64,000 bases of DNA from Mytilus edulis. Its lineage: Eukaryota; Mollusca; Bivalvia; Mytilida; Mytilidae. The notes beneath the pieces were generated by a model. The model saw only the letters and a program-made list of their open reading frames with translations, did not search any database and was not told the DNA's origin. Numbering within the stretch: the stretch's first letter is position 1; the number at the start of each line of letters is the position of its first letter. The position numbers and the translations under genes are program-made. Shown piece by piece: positions 13,000 through 24,060 of the stretch. Location of the stretch: contig NC_092345.1 in NCBI RefSeq assembly GCF_963676685.1, positions 24,885,585 to 24,949,584 of the forward strand. The letters run 5' to 3'.

Positions 13000-14130
13000 T
13001 GAAACTAAAAGTAAGTTTCGTTTTTTTTTAGTTGAAAGATGGTTCCAAAGTGTTCAAATAAACAGTGGATAGTTGTTTCATTGGCAATCATTACACATTC
13101 CCTTATTTTTATAATTTATACTGATACAAAATTTAACAACTTTCGGAGAGTTTTTGAAAACGGAAGAATTATAGTTACGCATTTTCTTTATCAAGATACC
13201 AGTACTGTGGCTTAAATGTTCAAAAGTAAAGAAGAAAAATTAATTGCAAACACGAAGAGTAATCTTTGCAATTAAAAAATTAACAAATCAATGATTGAAA
13301 AGGGATACGTTATTGAAACTAAAACTAGTCTCCCTTTTTCTCCGCCTGCTTTTTTCTTTTCCAAACAATTTATAAAAACATCGATGAGAAAGGTTCGAAA
13401 CTATTAAAACATTACTACATAAAAACAATTGGAAAAAGTAGAATTTGCCTCTATACACCGGCTCAAAACAAATGACCCCAGCAACAAGCATTGTGTAAAT
13501 GTATGGGCCCATTTGCAAGCACAGTTACTTATAATGCAGTCATAGACAATTGAAAATTTTCCACTTGAGTTGATGCGTTTCTTTTGTTGTGGAGTATAAT
13601 TATTTTCTGCCTGTAATTTTACTATTTGTCAAATTCTTTCAACTTTGGTACTAATAAAAAAACATTTTCTGAAAGTACATTATTTACTTTGTATTGAATA
13701 TATTTTGCTCGTTCGAATAATAAATTGATGTTCAAATTTGCAAGATCTCCGAACAAAATGCCCAGTGAATTAGGCTCGGAATCAGACATAGAACCGGCTA
13801 ATATTCAAAATTTTTAAGAACAGCCTGCTTACGAAAAGCAACTGATATTTTATTTAAACGACCTTCAAAAATAATTTCCAGAGCTCCGGAAGACTTCAAC
13901 TCAGTAGGTAACATTCCGGTCCCAAGCCCGGACGAAGGAGACAAGAGAAAAAATCATTTACGAAGTAGTTGAAATATCAAAAATATATAGAAAATAAATA
14001 CATTCAAAATATTGGCGAAATTAGATGATTTTTTTTATTTGCGCAAATGGTACCTATATTTTTCAATAGACTGGCGCAGAAGTAGCATTGGCGCAAATAA
14101 GTTCATTTTTGGCGCAAAATGATATCACCC
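13000..14130. other. Non-coding stretch upstream of the piggyBac relic
   Basis: AT-rich, with three short TTGGCGCAAAT-like motifs at about 14037-14120. I could not identify the 5' terminal inverted repeat or TTAA target site of the piggyBac element here. Confidence 0.35.
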
Positions 14131-14141
14131 GCTTTAATGTT

Positions 14142-14174
14142 TGACGTCATGTAAAAATATATCGGTTGACGTCA
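14142..14174 (+). promoter_or_regulatory. Pair of CRE-type TGACGTCA palindromes
   Basis: Two perfect TGACGTCA sites start at 14142 and 14167, 25 bp apart, ending 19 bp before the transposase ATG at 14194. TGACGTCA is the consensus for CREB/ATF bZIP factors. The spacing and position suggest a promoter of the element, but use is not shown. Confidence 0.45.
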
Positions 14175-14193
14175 TATTGCTCGTGAATCAAAT

Positions 14194-16269
14194 ATGGCCG
14201 ACTCCAGTGATTCAGAGCAGTTTTCAGACGGGGAGAGTGATAGTGATTTTGAAGTTTTAAGCGGTATCTCAGAATCTGAAGATGAGATGAATGATGTTCC
14301 AATGAATGCCAATCCTTGGTTTCGAGTTAGACCTCCGGAGATTGACTATTTACACGACCAAAGATTTGTAGAGAACAGTGGCCCTCAGAATGTCCCTGAT
14401 GCCGACGCTAAACCTATTGACTACTTCTTGCTGTTTCTGACACTTGATTTTCTACGACATATTGTCAGAGAGACAAACAGGTAAAATTTACAATTAACTG
14501 TTGCGTTATATGTTACATTTCACATATTAAAATAGTCATAAGTTTACTCAGTACGATATATTAATGCACACGTTGCGATTATGAAGACATTTGCCTTTGT
14601 TTTTTCTTACCTTTGCCAGGTCGTTTCAACACATAATATAATATAAACTATAGATATAAAATTGGTATATGATTTTGCTGCTTCTATACACTAAGCAAAA
14701 GAAAATAAATTATAAGAACAAAGACTGGTCGGCTGGGAGTCAGAATAAAAGGTCAGAGTAAGGTGACACGTATTTCTGCGCAATGTAAACTTCTGAACTA
14801 GTACAAAGCAGAGGAAATTTTTTACGTTAGTATGAGTATGTTCTCGTCCTAAATATACACATTAATTTAACGCTGGATGTTAAAAAAAAGCACTAAAAAT
14901 TACCTAATGGGCTACGCGCATTCGTGAATTAAAATTTAATTGATAAAATAATTTATCAGGTCACGCGTTGAGAATGTTAACATGTTATAATTCTAAGGTT
15001 ATTTTTACTATTTGTATATTTCATATCAATTATACTGTCATTTTTTTTTACAGGTATGCACAAGACATCATCACTAGTCGGCAGAGGATAAGAAGATTTT
15101 CGCGTCTTCATTCCTGGTTTAAAGTTGGTGCTGTAACTTTAGATGAGATGAAAGGATTTATATCAGTAATACTTAACATGGGCCTCATACGTAAACCATC
15201 CATTACAGAATATTGGAACACCAAATTTCAAAGCCAGGATACTGTTTGGTTTCGTAACATGTTTTCTAGAAATCGATTTCAGAGCATTTTAAAAAATTTC
15301 ATATCGTAGATAATACTACAATACCGAATCGGAAGGACGATTATTATTCACCCACATCAAAATTTCAGTGCTTCGTTGATCTTTTTAATCGACAGTCGAA
15401 ATAACATTACATTCCAAAACAGAACCTAAGTATTGACGAAAGCTTAATCGCATCTAAAGGCCGGTCATCAATAATACAATTATTTCTTCAAAAGCGGCGA
15501 AATTTGGAGTCAAACTTTGGGTATTAGCCGAGGTCGTCAGTGGCTATATTTGTCAAATCAGTGTTTACAAATGCAAACAATATGACCCAACACCACAAGG
15601 AATATTACAGGGTGCTTACGTAGTCAACAAACTATTAGATGCCGCAGGATTGTTTGACAAAGCTTATTATTTATTTACTGACAGTTTTTTCTCCTCAATT
15701 AATCTGGCTAAAGAGCTTTTAGCAAAAGGAACATTGTTTACTGGAACATTACTCGCTAATCGGCAAATGCCAAACACAATAAAGACTCCTGTTTTGCAGG
15801 AAAAGGAAAGCATTTATATTAAGACAAGAAAGAATTCTGTTATGTGCATATAAAGAACGTTATGGTCGAAAACCAGTTAGAATCATATCCTCTTTTTCTA
15901 AAGCAGCACAAGAAAATGATAAACCGGCTATGATTTGCTCGTATAATAAATTTATGGGGGCGTAGATTTGGCTGACATGATGACAGAGAGTTACAATGAT
16001 GGATGAAAAACGTTAAAGGTTTGGAAAAAGGTTGTTTTTAATCTGATGCACCGTATGGTAATCAATGCATACATTATTTATAAAGAAAACACTTCCAATA
16101 ATCTGAAATTGTCGAGATTATCCTTCACACAAAGGCTTATAGAGGATCTCGCTAAAGATCACATGGTGCTAAGAAACGAAAACCAAGACGACAGTAGACA
16201 GTGTGTAGAGTTTGCGGTACAGGTGTTCACCGGGAGTGTAAAGACAATCATTTATGTGTTGAATCATGA
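14194..16269 (+). pseudogene. Decayed intron-containing piggyBac-type transposase
   Basis: Exon 1 (14194-14480) encodes an acidic N-terminus and ends RETNR. A phase-2 intron with GTAAAA donor at 14481 and TTTTTACAG acceptor ending at 15053 joins it to YAQDII at 15054, the start of the DDE_Tnp_1_7-like domain. The three catalytic aspartates of the family can be found in pieces: LSIDESL near 15434, LFTDSFFSS near 15672 and GGVDLADMM near 15960. The frame is broken by a 1-base loss near 15298, a TAA near 15410, a shift near 15490, further damage around 15850-16010, and a 2-base gain near 16205. After that last shift the Cys/His-rich C-terminal finger (CRVCGTGVHREC, then HLC) reads on to a stop at 16267-16269. 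The transposase is therefore dead. Cut-and-paste transposition at TTAA is known for the family; I did not find the ends. Confidence 0.88.
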
Positions 16270-16880
16270 TTAAAATATATTTTTTGTTTCTAATCAAATG
16301 TTTTTATTTTATAATAGGTGTTCAGACAACCTACTACAATTACATGAATTAGTCATTTATAATGCATCGAATCCTCATCCCTCACATAAAGATGGATCTG
16401 TACCAGGAGCATGACAACCAATTTTGAAATTAACCTACTTGACCTTTTTCTAGACGGTATTTGGTTTTTTTTAATTGATTTTAATCGGTCATTCTATTTG
16501 GATTGGAATTCGCTCATTGAATGTTTTATGCTTGTTGTATTGTTTGCTTTCGATTCAGCATACTTTTGAAGAATCATTATTCCATAAAAGGTGCACATGC
16601 AGTGCATCAAAATTGGTTTCAATAATTAAACTTTTCGACTGCTATCATTATTTAGTGAAACTGTAACATTTCTTTGATATGATTATTTTTACACAATACA
16701 AAAAAGAAAAATTAGCAGAAAATCCACACAAATTAAAAATTGCATAAAAGTATGGCCAACGCGGCTTAAATGAAAAATTGAAAGCACTTTGCATGCATAA
16801 CGCAACGTGCTAAAGTCCCTCCCACAGTACACAAAAGAAGCGACGTCACTGAAACCTATTGTTCGACGTCAAGAAAAAAA
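16270..16880. other. Non-coding stretch after the piggyBac relic
   Basis: AT-rich with no frame I can support. Two further GACGTC half-palindromes occur at about 16840 and 16865, spaced about as the pair upstream of the transposase. Confidence 0.35.
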
Positions 16881-16883
16881 AGC

Positions 16884-16946
16884 ATCGGCCGAAAATCGGC
16901 CCGTGGCAGTCAACGTAGAATATACAAATCGGCCGAAAATCGGCCC
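16884..16946. repeat. Two GGCCGA/TCGGCC hairpins in tandem
   Basis: ATCGGCCGAAAATCGGCCC occurs at about 16884-16902 and again at 16928-16946. Each can fold as a 6-bp GC-rich stem (GGCCGA with TCGGCC) around a 3-base loop. They stand out in this AT-rich DNA. Confidence 0.75.
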
Positions 16947-16999
16947 ATGGCACAGAAAACGTTAAACAAAGTTTGAATGAAAAAAAAATGAATTCTGTT

Positions 17000-17800
17000 T
17001 TATGGGTTTTTTTGTTTTATTGATACTTAATTTCGAACTGGAGAAAATAAAAACATTAAAAAAGCTATGTATCTAAAAATGTACATAAAACAAAATTCAA
17101 CGATTACATATTGTTTTTTAGATACATTGTTTTCTTTGAAATGTTAGAATAATAAATAAAAACAAGAATATTTTAATCAATGGTGTAGAAGCTCGATTCC
17201 CCATATGGAATTTACTGACCCCAAATTATCGTTTTAGGTCAATAGCACACTACGTAATGCATTTTTCTTACCAACTATCTAAACATGTGGTATTGATACT
17301 GTTGGCCTATCAAAGTGATTAAGTCTTTTATTAGTTTTAAGAACCTAGCTACTTCCATTATTTTATACAAAAACAAATGCCAACAATTACAACTTGTTAG
17401 CCTTAAATTGATTTTATGATTTTTTTTCAATCGTTATATAAAGCATCAATTTCTTCGTCTGTTTAAACCAATTATATTCCTAAAAATGTTTAGAAGTAAG
17501 ATAAAGAGATTTATGGTGTACAATTTAATCAAAAGGTGTGTATTTACCAAATTCAATCGTGTTCAAATCAGAAGTATGATTTACAAATTTCTCTGTTTTG
17601 GTAACAAAAAGCATCGTACACATCTTATATAAACTCCATGAAACTTTAATCGCGACTGTCCAATTGACGTTTTAAAACTATTCGGCATTATTGACTTTTT
17701 TCATAGGGAGATAACACTTGTCTCATTGATACGTGTGTTTAAACGTGAATCCTAACTTCACATTTGAAAAAAGCATGTAATTAATGGAACATGTAATTAG
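17000..17800. other. Non-coding stretch, nothing recognised
   Basis: AT-rich, no supported feature. Confidence 0.4.
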
Positions 17801-17804
17801 TATC

Positions 17805-17930
17805 AAAGGTACCAGGATTATGATTTAGTACGCTAGACGCGCTTTTCGTCTACATAAGTTTCATGAGTGACGCTCATATCAAAATAGTTATAATGCCAAA
17901 CAAATACAAAATTGAAGAGAAATGAGGATG
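17805..17930 (-). repeat. Decayed retrozyme-like repeat (minus strand)
   Basis: Starts AAAGGTACCAGGATTATGAT like the units at 43-46 kb. On the minus strand the hammerhead core reads CTCATGA in place of CTGATGA and helix I carries an A-C mismatch, so it is probably inactive. Confidence 0.75.
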
Positions 17931-19215
17931 TAATACAAGAAGAACTCAGTCTGTTATGTGGCGAAAACTGAAATATGTTTTCATACCTATCAAATATATA
18001 AATATATTCAGCAGATCTGCCGTACCGAGTGTCGGTAATAGGGTGTAGTACATGAGTCTATGAATCCCATCAACATTAACGGTTTGGGACTTTTGGACAA
18101 ATTGCACCTTTCAAAATCAAAGTAAACAATTATGCCTTAAGAAAAGAGATTTTATTTGTCAAAGATAAATTTTAGTACAAAAGTATCGAACGAGTATTAG
18201 ACATATTACGAAAAGGTATATTCACGACGCTGATGTTGACAAATTACACTATAAATGTGGGGACGGTGTCAAAACACAAAAGAGATTACCTGTGTATACA
18301 TTCACAGATTTATAAAAACTGCATTGATCCTTTCGCAGGCAATTCCGTATAGAACGAATATTCAATAACATTTATACCATAAGAAACAAATATTCAATAA
18401 CATTTATATCATTAGAAATATAAGAATAGATATTAATAATTTCCATAATATTTTTAAGAAACTATACTGCAAAAAATGGGGGGACGGTCATGTTAAAACA
18501 GTAAATGTGCGGGGCAACGGAGACACGGGGTACATACGTGTGTGAATTCTTTGGCGAGCCCTTAATAGATCTTGCAAATAATCTTAAGTATTATAATCTG
18601 TTTTATACCTACATGTACTCTTAAATATAAATGTAACGGTCATTTTATATAGTTTAAAAAAAACAAACGGTGTTGTTTGCCACCTAAATTTTTATCTATC
18701 GGGGTCTGTTTTTTAAAAACAACTAAAACAGGATTTTAATACAATTTTAACTCGAGGCATGTTGCATTATATAGTTTTAGAAAATTTACGTCTGGTCATA
18801 TAGCTTTGATGGCATGTATTTTCTTTCTTTATTTTCTTTCAACTTTGACTTAATTAAAAAAGTTTCAGCTTATTTTGTATTTTCTTTATAAAGGATTTGT
18901 GATTGATTCGTTGCTTAACATTCAGTGGCAAATATGTCATGTTTGTTGAGAAGAGGTTTGTGTAAATTATGACTCACTACTCATCGGTTGAACAACGCTG
19001 CAGAGTTTCAAACGCATTGCATAATGACTTTGCATTTACATCTTAACACCACCTTATGCAGATATTTTGTATTTCATAAATTCCTGAAACGTTTTGTTGA
19101 AATTCGACAACCGTTTCATAAGAAAATGACAATGTGAGAAAAGTGCCACCGATGACAGATGGGTCTTTCTTCTATTCAAGCTAACAATGATAGGGGTTTC
19201 TCCAAAAAAAATATA
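17931..19215. other. Non-coding stretch, nothing recognised
   Basis: No coding signal. A short local repeat (ATTCAATAACATTTATA twice near 18359-18405) is the only pattern noted. Confidence 0.4.
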
Positions 19216-19216
19216 T

Positions 19217-19622
19217 TAAGGATGTACTTAGGTGAGGTTAGGTAAAAATTAATAAATTAAGAAGTTAAAATTGATACCATTATCTGGTAGAGCATCAATT
19301 AAGGATAAAAATAAGCAAAAAATATTGATAGGTCATGGACCTCCTTTTCGAGATATTTGAGATTTAAAATATGGCGGGAAAAGGCTGACTCGGACTTTTA
19401 CCTTATATTTGCATTGCTATTATAAGGTCTCAAAACAAAAGAACGAAAATTAAGAATCTTCTAAAATTTTGGTAATTGACCTTTCATGAGCTATTTAGTC
19501 TTATATGAAAAAATAAATGGGTGTTATGGGGCAAAATATTTTACATTGTATTGTATGGAAAAACACCAAGGAGTCCGAACATTTGACACAAATTCCAAAA
19601 CCTCACCTAAGTACATCCTTAA
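19217..19622. mobile_element. MITE family M2, full copy with terminal inverted repeats
   Basis: Both ends carry AAGGATGTACTTAGGTGAGG as an inverted repeat (left at about 19218, right ending at 19622). About 405 bp, non-coding. Related copies lie at 41804-42162 (in the intron of gene B) and 7825-8083. Overlapping short frames at 19486-19738 are artefacts. Confidence 0.85.
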
Positions 19623-20107
19623 ATCTGTTGGACGGGTACCTATTACTACTCTACGGAGGTGCCAGTTGTTGTTCATGGGAGAAGGGGGGGGGCGCTAGGA
19701 TTAAATTTGAAAAAGGAAGGACAGAAGTTTTGAGTTAAAAGGAAAGGCAGAATGAGCAACTTGGCAAAATAAAACACCTAAAATTTAACTTGCTTACTAT
19801 GTTTATATTATCAATCTAGAATCGAATGAACTTGTATAACCCTCAGCCCCCTTTTTCTAGACCACCCACTCCTGCGCGCGTACACCTCGTAAGTCTTTTG
19901 ACAGGTTTTAGCCAGCAATGATAATTTTATCACAAAAGCAATTGTCCTATAGGATGTTACATAATGATGGTGTAGATAAATGTGATTTGAATTTACCAAG
20001 ACGCACAGGATTTAAATTTTACCTATTTAAATCTATAATCAATGTTTTTCATTATTTTACGTATATTGTGTACTTATTGTTTACGTATATTGTTTATTGA
20101 TTTATAG

Positions 20108-22383
20108 ATGGCTTAAACGATGATCGAAATTCCATGGATGGAGCCTCCGATGATTATGACAACGTTAAAGACTTAAGACAAGATAATAATCTCCAAAGTT
20201 CAACTGCACAGGTTAAAAACGTAAATGAAAGCCGTCAAGAACCGTTGCAGTTATTTGCACAACCAATCAGACCGAATACAAAATCTAGGGCCATCAGAGA
20301 TATATGTATAAGATTGAAAGAGCACAAGTGGTCCTTACTTGCATTTGTGTGTGGTGTTATCCTGACACTAGCGATAGTGGTCCCTGTGATGTTTGTGAAA
20401 TGCTCGTCTTCGGAAAAGGGTATATATATATCTTATTTCTGTTTATCTATTATGATTGAGATTTGTCAAATAGTCATCGACGTGGAAAAAAAAACTATAC
20501 ATTTTTTTTTAATATTGACATAAAAGTTTTCAAAACTCAATCATGTGTTGCAGTTTCGAGGTCTCTTACTATATCTAAAAAATGTTTTTGTGTGCACACA
20601 TAGTTCTATCGTTACATTTTGACAGGAGTTACTAAATTCATATACCCCAGAAAATGCACTTTCCTTTTAAAACACGCATACTTATTTCAAAATCAATTTT
20701 ATAACATCCTTTTTGCAAAGTATTATACTTAAGGGTGTTCGCTACTATATTTTAGAATAACAAGACGTTTAAAAATTTTTTGTTAATTTATAATATAATT
20801 AAAAGAACTAAAGAGACAGAAATAAATTAATGGTCCGTGAACTTTTTTACAAGACATTAGCTTTTGCAAATTTGGCGGGAAATAATTCTCTCTAGGCATT
20901 CCATAAGTTTATCATTGTAACCCTTTTTCTATTAAAAAAAACAAGAATTGTCTAGCTTTTTTCAAACATGGCTATTTGAATTATATGCTATTAAATTCTG
21001 GAAAGAAAAGTAGGAGTAAGCGGTGAAATATTTGTTATGGCTATACATGGATAAAACTAGATGATACCAAATAACTGGCAAAAAGTCAATAATAAGAGGA
21101 GCAAACATCCTTTAACAAGATAAACACATGATAACGGTCCATAATTCAACAGAAATTAAATCGGGCATCTTTTAATATATTTGTGAAATGACCGAAAACG
21201 ATAAGCATTGTTAAATATGTCCTCGTTATAAATTTAAAGTTTTGTGAAAAAAAATGACAAATCTAGCTTTTTTTATTTACTTTACTCATATATGATGAAG
21301 TGTCTGTAGGAAAAACTAAGCTTGATTTGTACAAACGCACAAGTTTACAGTGGAAGACATTTTAAAAGAAGTATTAATGTGCAACTTGTCAATATCTAAA
21401 TTAGCAAATACATGAAATATGTAAAGCTTCTTTCAAAAAGAGTATGCGGTGAAATATAGTTTGCATTTACGTAACGTGGTCTGCTGGAAGTTGTCTCATT
21501 AGCATTCATTCATAGTGCACTCATATTACAAACAAACAAAAATTCTAACTTCAAATTTCTTCATAGGCAATCAGAAAGACAATTTTAAAGTCAAGGTACT
21601 TCTTGAACTTAACTGGATGAAACTATTCCAACTTTACTTATAACTTACTTAAGCTAAAAGATGACATCACTAGGATGTTACGTCAAATTGTAAATGTATT
21701 ATTGATTATATGAGTTTGTTTCAGATAACCAGGCTGGGTACATATTTTCGTTGAGATTTGACAGGAAATCGACTCATTCAGTAGTTTTCTTGTCTGATGA
21801 TAATAAAGTATTGAGTAATTCTTTCACAAAAGAAACCCCGAATCTCGTAAATCATCCGGAACAGTTTAACACTTACAAAGGAACAATAGGAGATAGATGC
21901 TTAACTTCTACCAGTAAAATATACTTTGAGATCATGTTCTCGTTTGAATTATTTAAGTCTTTGAACAGCACAACTTTGGTCGTCGAGGTAGGAGTAGCCA
22001 GTCGTGAAAAAACAGATACTGAATACCATGTCGGACAACACGGATGGTCATTTGCAATACATAATTGCAATACTGTCATATGCCTTACAGCCAATCATTT
22101 TGATGCAAATACAGATAAAGAGATTAAAGTAATAAGTAGCAGTAATACAGCCGGTACACTTGTCTCTGGAAGACTCGGATTCTTTGTTAACATGAAACGC
22201 AATGAATTTTCCGTTATTGACAAGGACAGTTCAAAAATATTGTTCACGTTTACAAAATTAGTGTCAGCTGACCAGCTTTGTCTAACTTTTGGTGTTTATA
22301 ACCCTCATTTACTGGAATCTAAACTGGAAATAATATACTCGTATGATTTTACAAATCTTCCACTCATGAATGTTGTTGCTTAG
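20108..22383 (+). CDS. Gene A: single-pass membrane protein with C-terminal B30.2/SPRY-like domain
   Basis: Two exons are visible. Exon 20108-20419 follows a TTTATAG acceptor and ends AAGG before a GTATAT donor. It is symmetrical (phase 1 at both ends) and encodes DGLNDDRNSMDGASDDYDNV, a polar tail, a basic stretch (IRLKEHKW) and a helix of about 22 residues (LLAFVCGVILTLAIVVPVMF). Exon 21725-22383 follows TTTGTTTCAG and encodes about 218 residues to a TAG. That exon has PRY-like STHSVVFLSDD and PEQFNTYKG, then SPRY-like KIYFEI, VEVGVA, GWSF, GRLGFFVNM and LTFGVYN. The basic side precedes the helix, so by the positive-inside rule the B30.2 domain should face outside. An NST sequon and four cysteines shared with B and C agree. 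An upstream exon may exist, because the first visible one starts in phase 1. AATAAA lies at 22555. B30.2 domains usually bind peptides or proteins; the ligand here is unknown. Confidence 0.8.
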
Positions 22384-22599
22384 CAAATTTTTGGGAAATG
22401 GTTAGACCAAAAGAATATCATATCACATAAGTCAAAATGATATACGGCAAAGTGATTTACAAATTTTTGATTACTCATAGTGAGGAACTCTATTTTAAGC
22501 AGTATACTGATTGCATTATGCAAGTGCTTGCAAGTGTACTTGCAAGTGTGATTTAATAAACTGCGGAGGACATTATGTTATAGACATATAATGCCTATT

Positions 22600-22735
22600 A
22601 TAAGGTTTTTCTTGTCGGAGAACACTACGAGGACCGAGGGGTGTCAGGATCGATCAAATGAAAGACCGACCGTACTTTCTTTTTGGCAATCCTGACACCC
22701 AATGTGTGTTCTACGAAAAGAAAAACCTTAAAATA
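22600..22735. mobile_element. Foldback element downstream of gene A
   Basis: The left arm AAGGTTTTTCTTGTCGGAGA with GGGTGTCAGGAT is matched by an inverted right arm (ATCCTGACACCC, then GAAAAGAAAAACCTT). Arms are about 50 bp with a gap. Non-coding. Confidence 0.75.
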
Positions 22736-23127
22736 TGCAATAGCTAACTTGTATATCGTCAAAAACGAATTATTTTCAACAAAGATTTGCAGAATTAGCA
22801 TTATATTTTACCGACCACACTTAAGTGATATATATTCCGTATTGATACCTTAGGTTTTATGACGCCCTACGGCTTATTTTAGAATGTGAAATAAAACTCA
22901 CTAATTTAAGGTAGCACAATACAAAGATGTTTCATCCCCAATCAGACATCTTTAAACTGATGTAATTCCACTCATCCTTCTTTCAATTTTATAAATGAGG
23001 TACCAAAAGAAAGAAGAATGATTTATCTTTCAAATTGTGATAGTTTCATTATGACATAACTATTACATAATTAATTGTTATGCAATTAGTTGCTATATTG
23101 TGATGTCCATACTTGAATGAATTTAGC

Positions 23128-23405
23128 GTCTTTGTTATTCATAGCATCCCAAAAAATGTTATAGATTCTTGCACAACACAGTTTGACCTCCAAAACTTTG
23201 TCTCAGATTTTTCTTACTGTATTTCATTCTCTCATAAATCTTCAATGAAGTTTGCAACATCAATTCATAAGAGATCACTAAATTCAATTGGGTATAAAAT
23301 TTGTTCAATTGATGTTTTTGGAAATCTGAGACACTGTTTTGGAGGTCAAGCTGTGTTGTACAACAATCTATAAAATAATTTGGGATGCTATGAAGAACAA
23401 AGACT
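23128..23405. mobile_element. Foldback element with about 90-bp arms
   Basis: Left arm 23128-23216 (GTCTTTGTTATTCATAGCAT) is the inverted, slightly diverged match of right arm 23316-23405 (ATGCTATGAAGAACAAAGAC). The frame at 23113-23373 runs across the loop and has no family likeness. Confidence 0.8.
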
Positions 23406-23970
23406 TCACATGATTTTTTTTCGAAAGTTAAATACGCGCCAATGACGATTTTAAGTTAAACCTATCAAAGATGGAACTTTAAGAAATAAATTTCTTAACT
23501 TGCAACAACTGATTATCAAACGAATTAAATTTCTAAATTAAATTATAGTTTTCATTTCTAACAAGCATAATAAGGACCTCACACAGGTCATTATTTTATG
23601 CCTTGAAGCATGGTATCGTCCAGGTAGATTATTCGAAAGAATGACCCATCGTTCAGAAAAAAAATAACTCCACATAGATATATATATATATAACTCTCAT
23701 TAACATTGCAATATCCCATCTATAATATATGCTGTTCTAAATGTTTCAGCATTTGATGAATCGTCGTCCAATTCATGCAATTCTGATGCACGAAATACTT
23801 TTTTTTTGTACAGCATCGTTGTTTGTTCTTGCGAATATTTTTATTTTATAAATTCCTTGTAAATTTGCGAATACGCATATCGTAATTTGACCAGCATTGG
23901 AAGAACAATCAGAAGTGCTGGCAGCCACCAAACGACAGAATCAGAAGAAGTAGCATCAAATGCAATATCT
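23406..23970. other. Non-coding stretch with a short TA repeat
   Basis: A (TA) run at about 23679-23692 is the only pattern seen. Confidence 0.4.
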
Positions 23971-23974
23971 TTAT

Positions 23975-24060
23975 TTTTACTCGAACGTCACGAATGAGTC
24001 TTTTGTAGACGAAACGCGTGTCTTGTGTACTTAATTTCAATCTTTGTACTGATAATGTGT
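23975..24060 (+). repeat. Decayed hammerhead fragment (plus strand)
   Basis: Plus strand reads CGTCACGAATGAGTC, then GTAGACGAAACGCGTGTC. The CTGATGA core has become CGAATGA, but the GTC/GAC stem and GAAA remain. A retrozyme-like relic. Confidence 0.7.

Noticed and set aside
21567-21600. Small extra exon of gene A between the two main exons
   Set aside because: An acceptor-like TTCATAG and donor-like AAGGTACT exist, but the phase does not join with the B30.2 exon.
21725-22383. C1q or TNF-like domain, common in mussel immune genes
   Set aside because: The order of motifs (STHSVVFLSDD, PEQFNTYKG, VEVGVA, GWSF, GRLGFFVN) fits PRY-SPRY better and lacks the C1q pattern.
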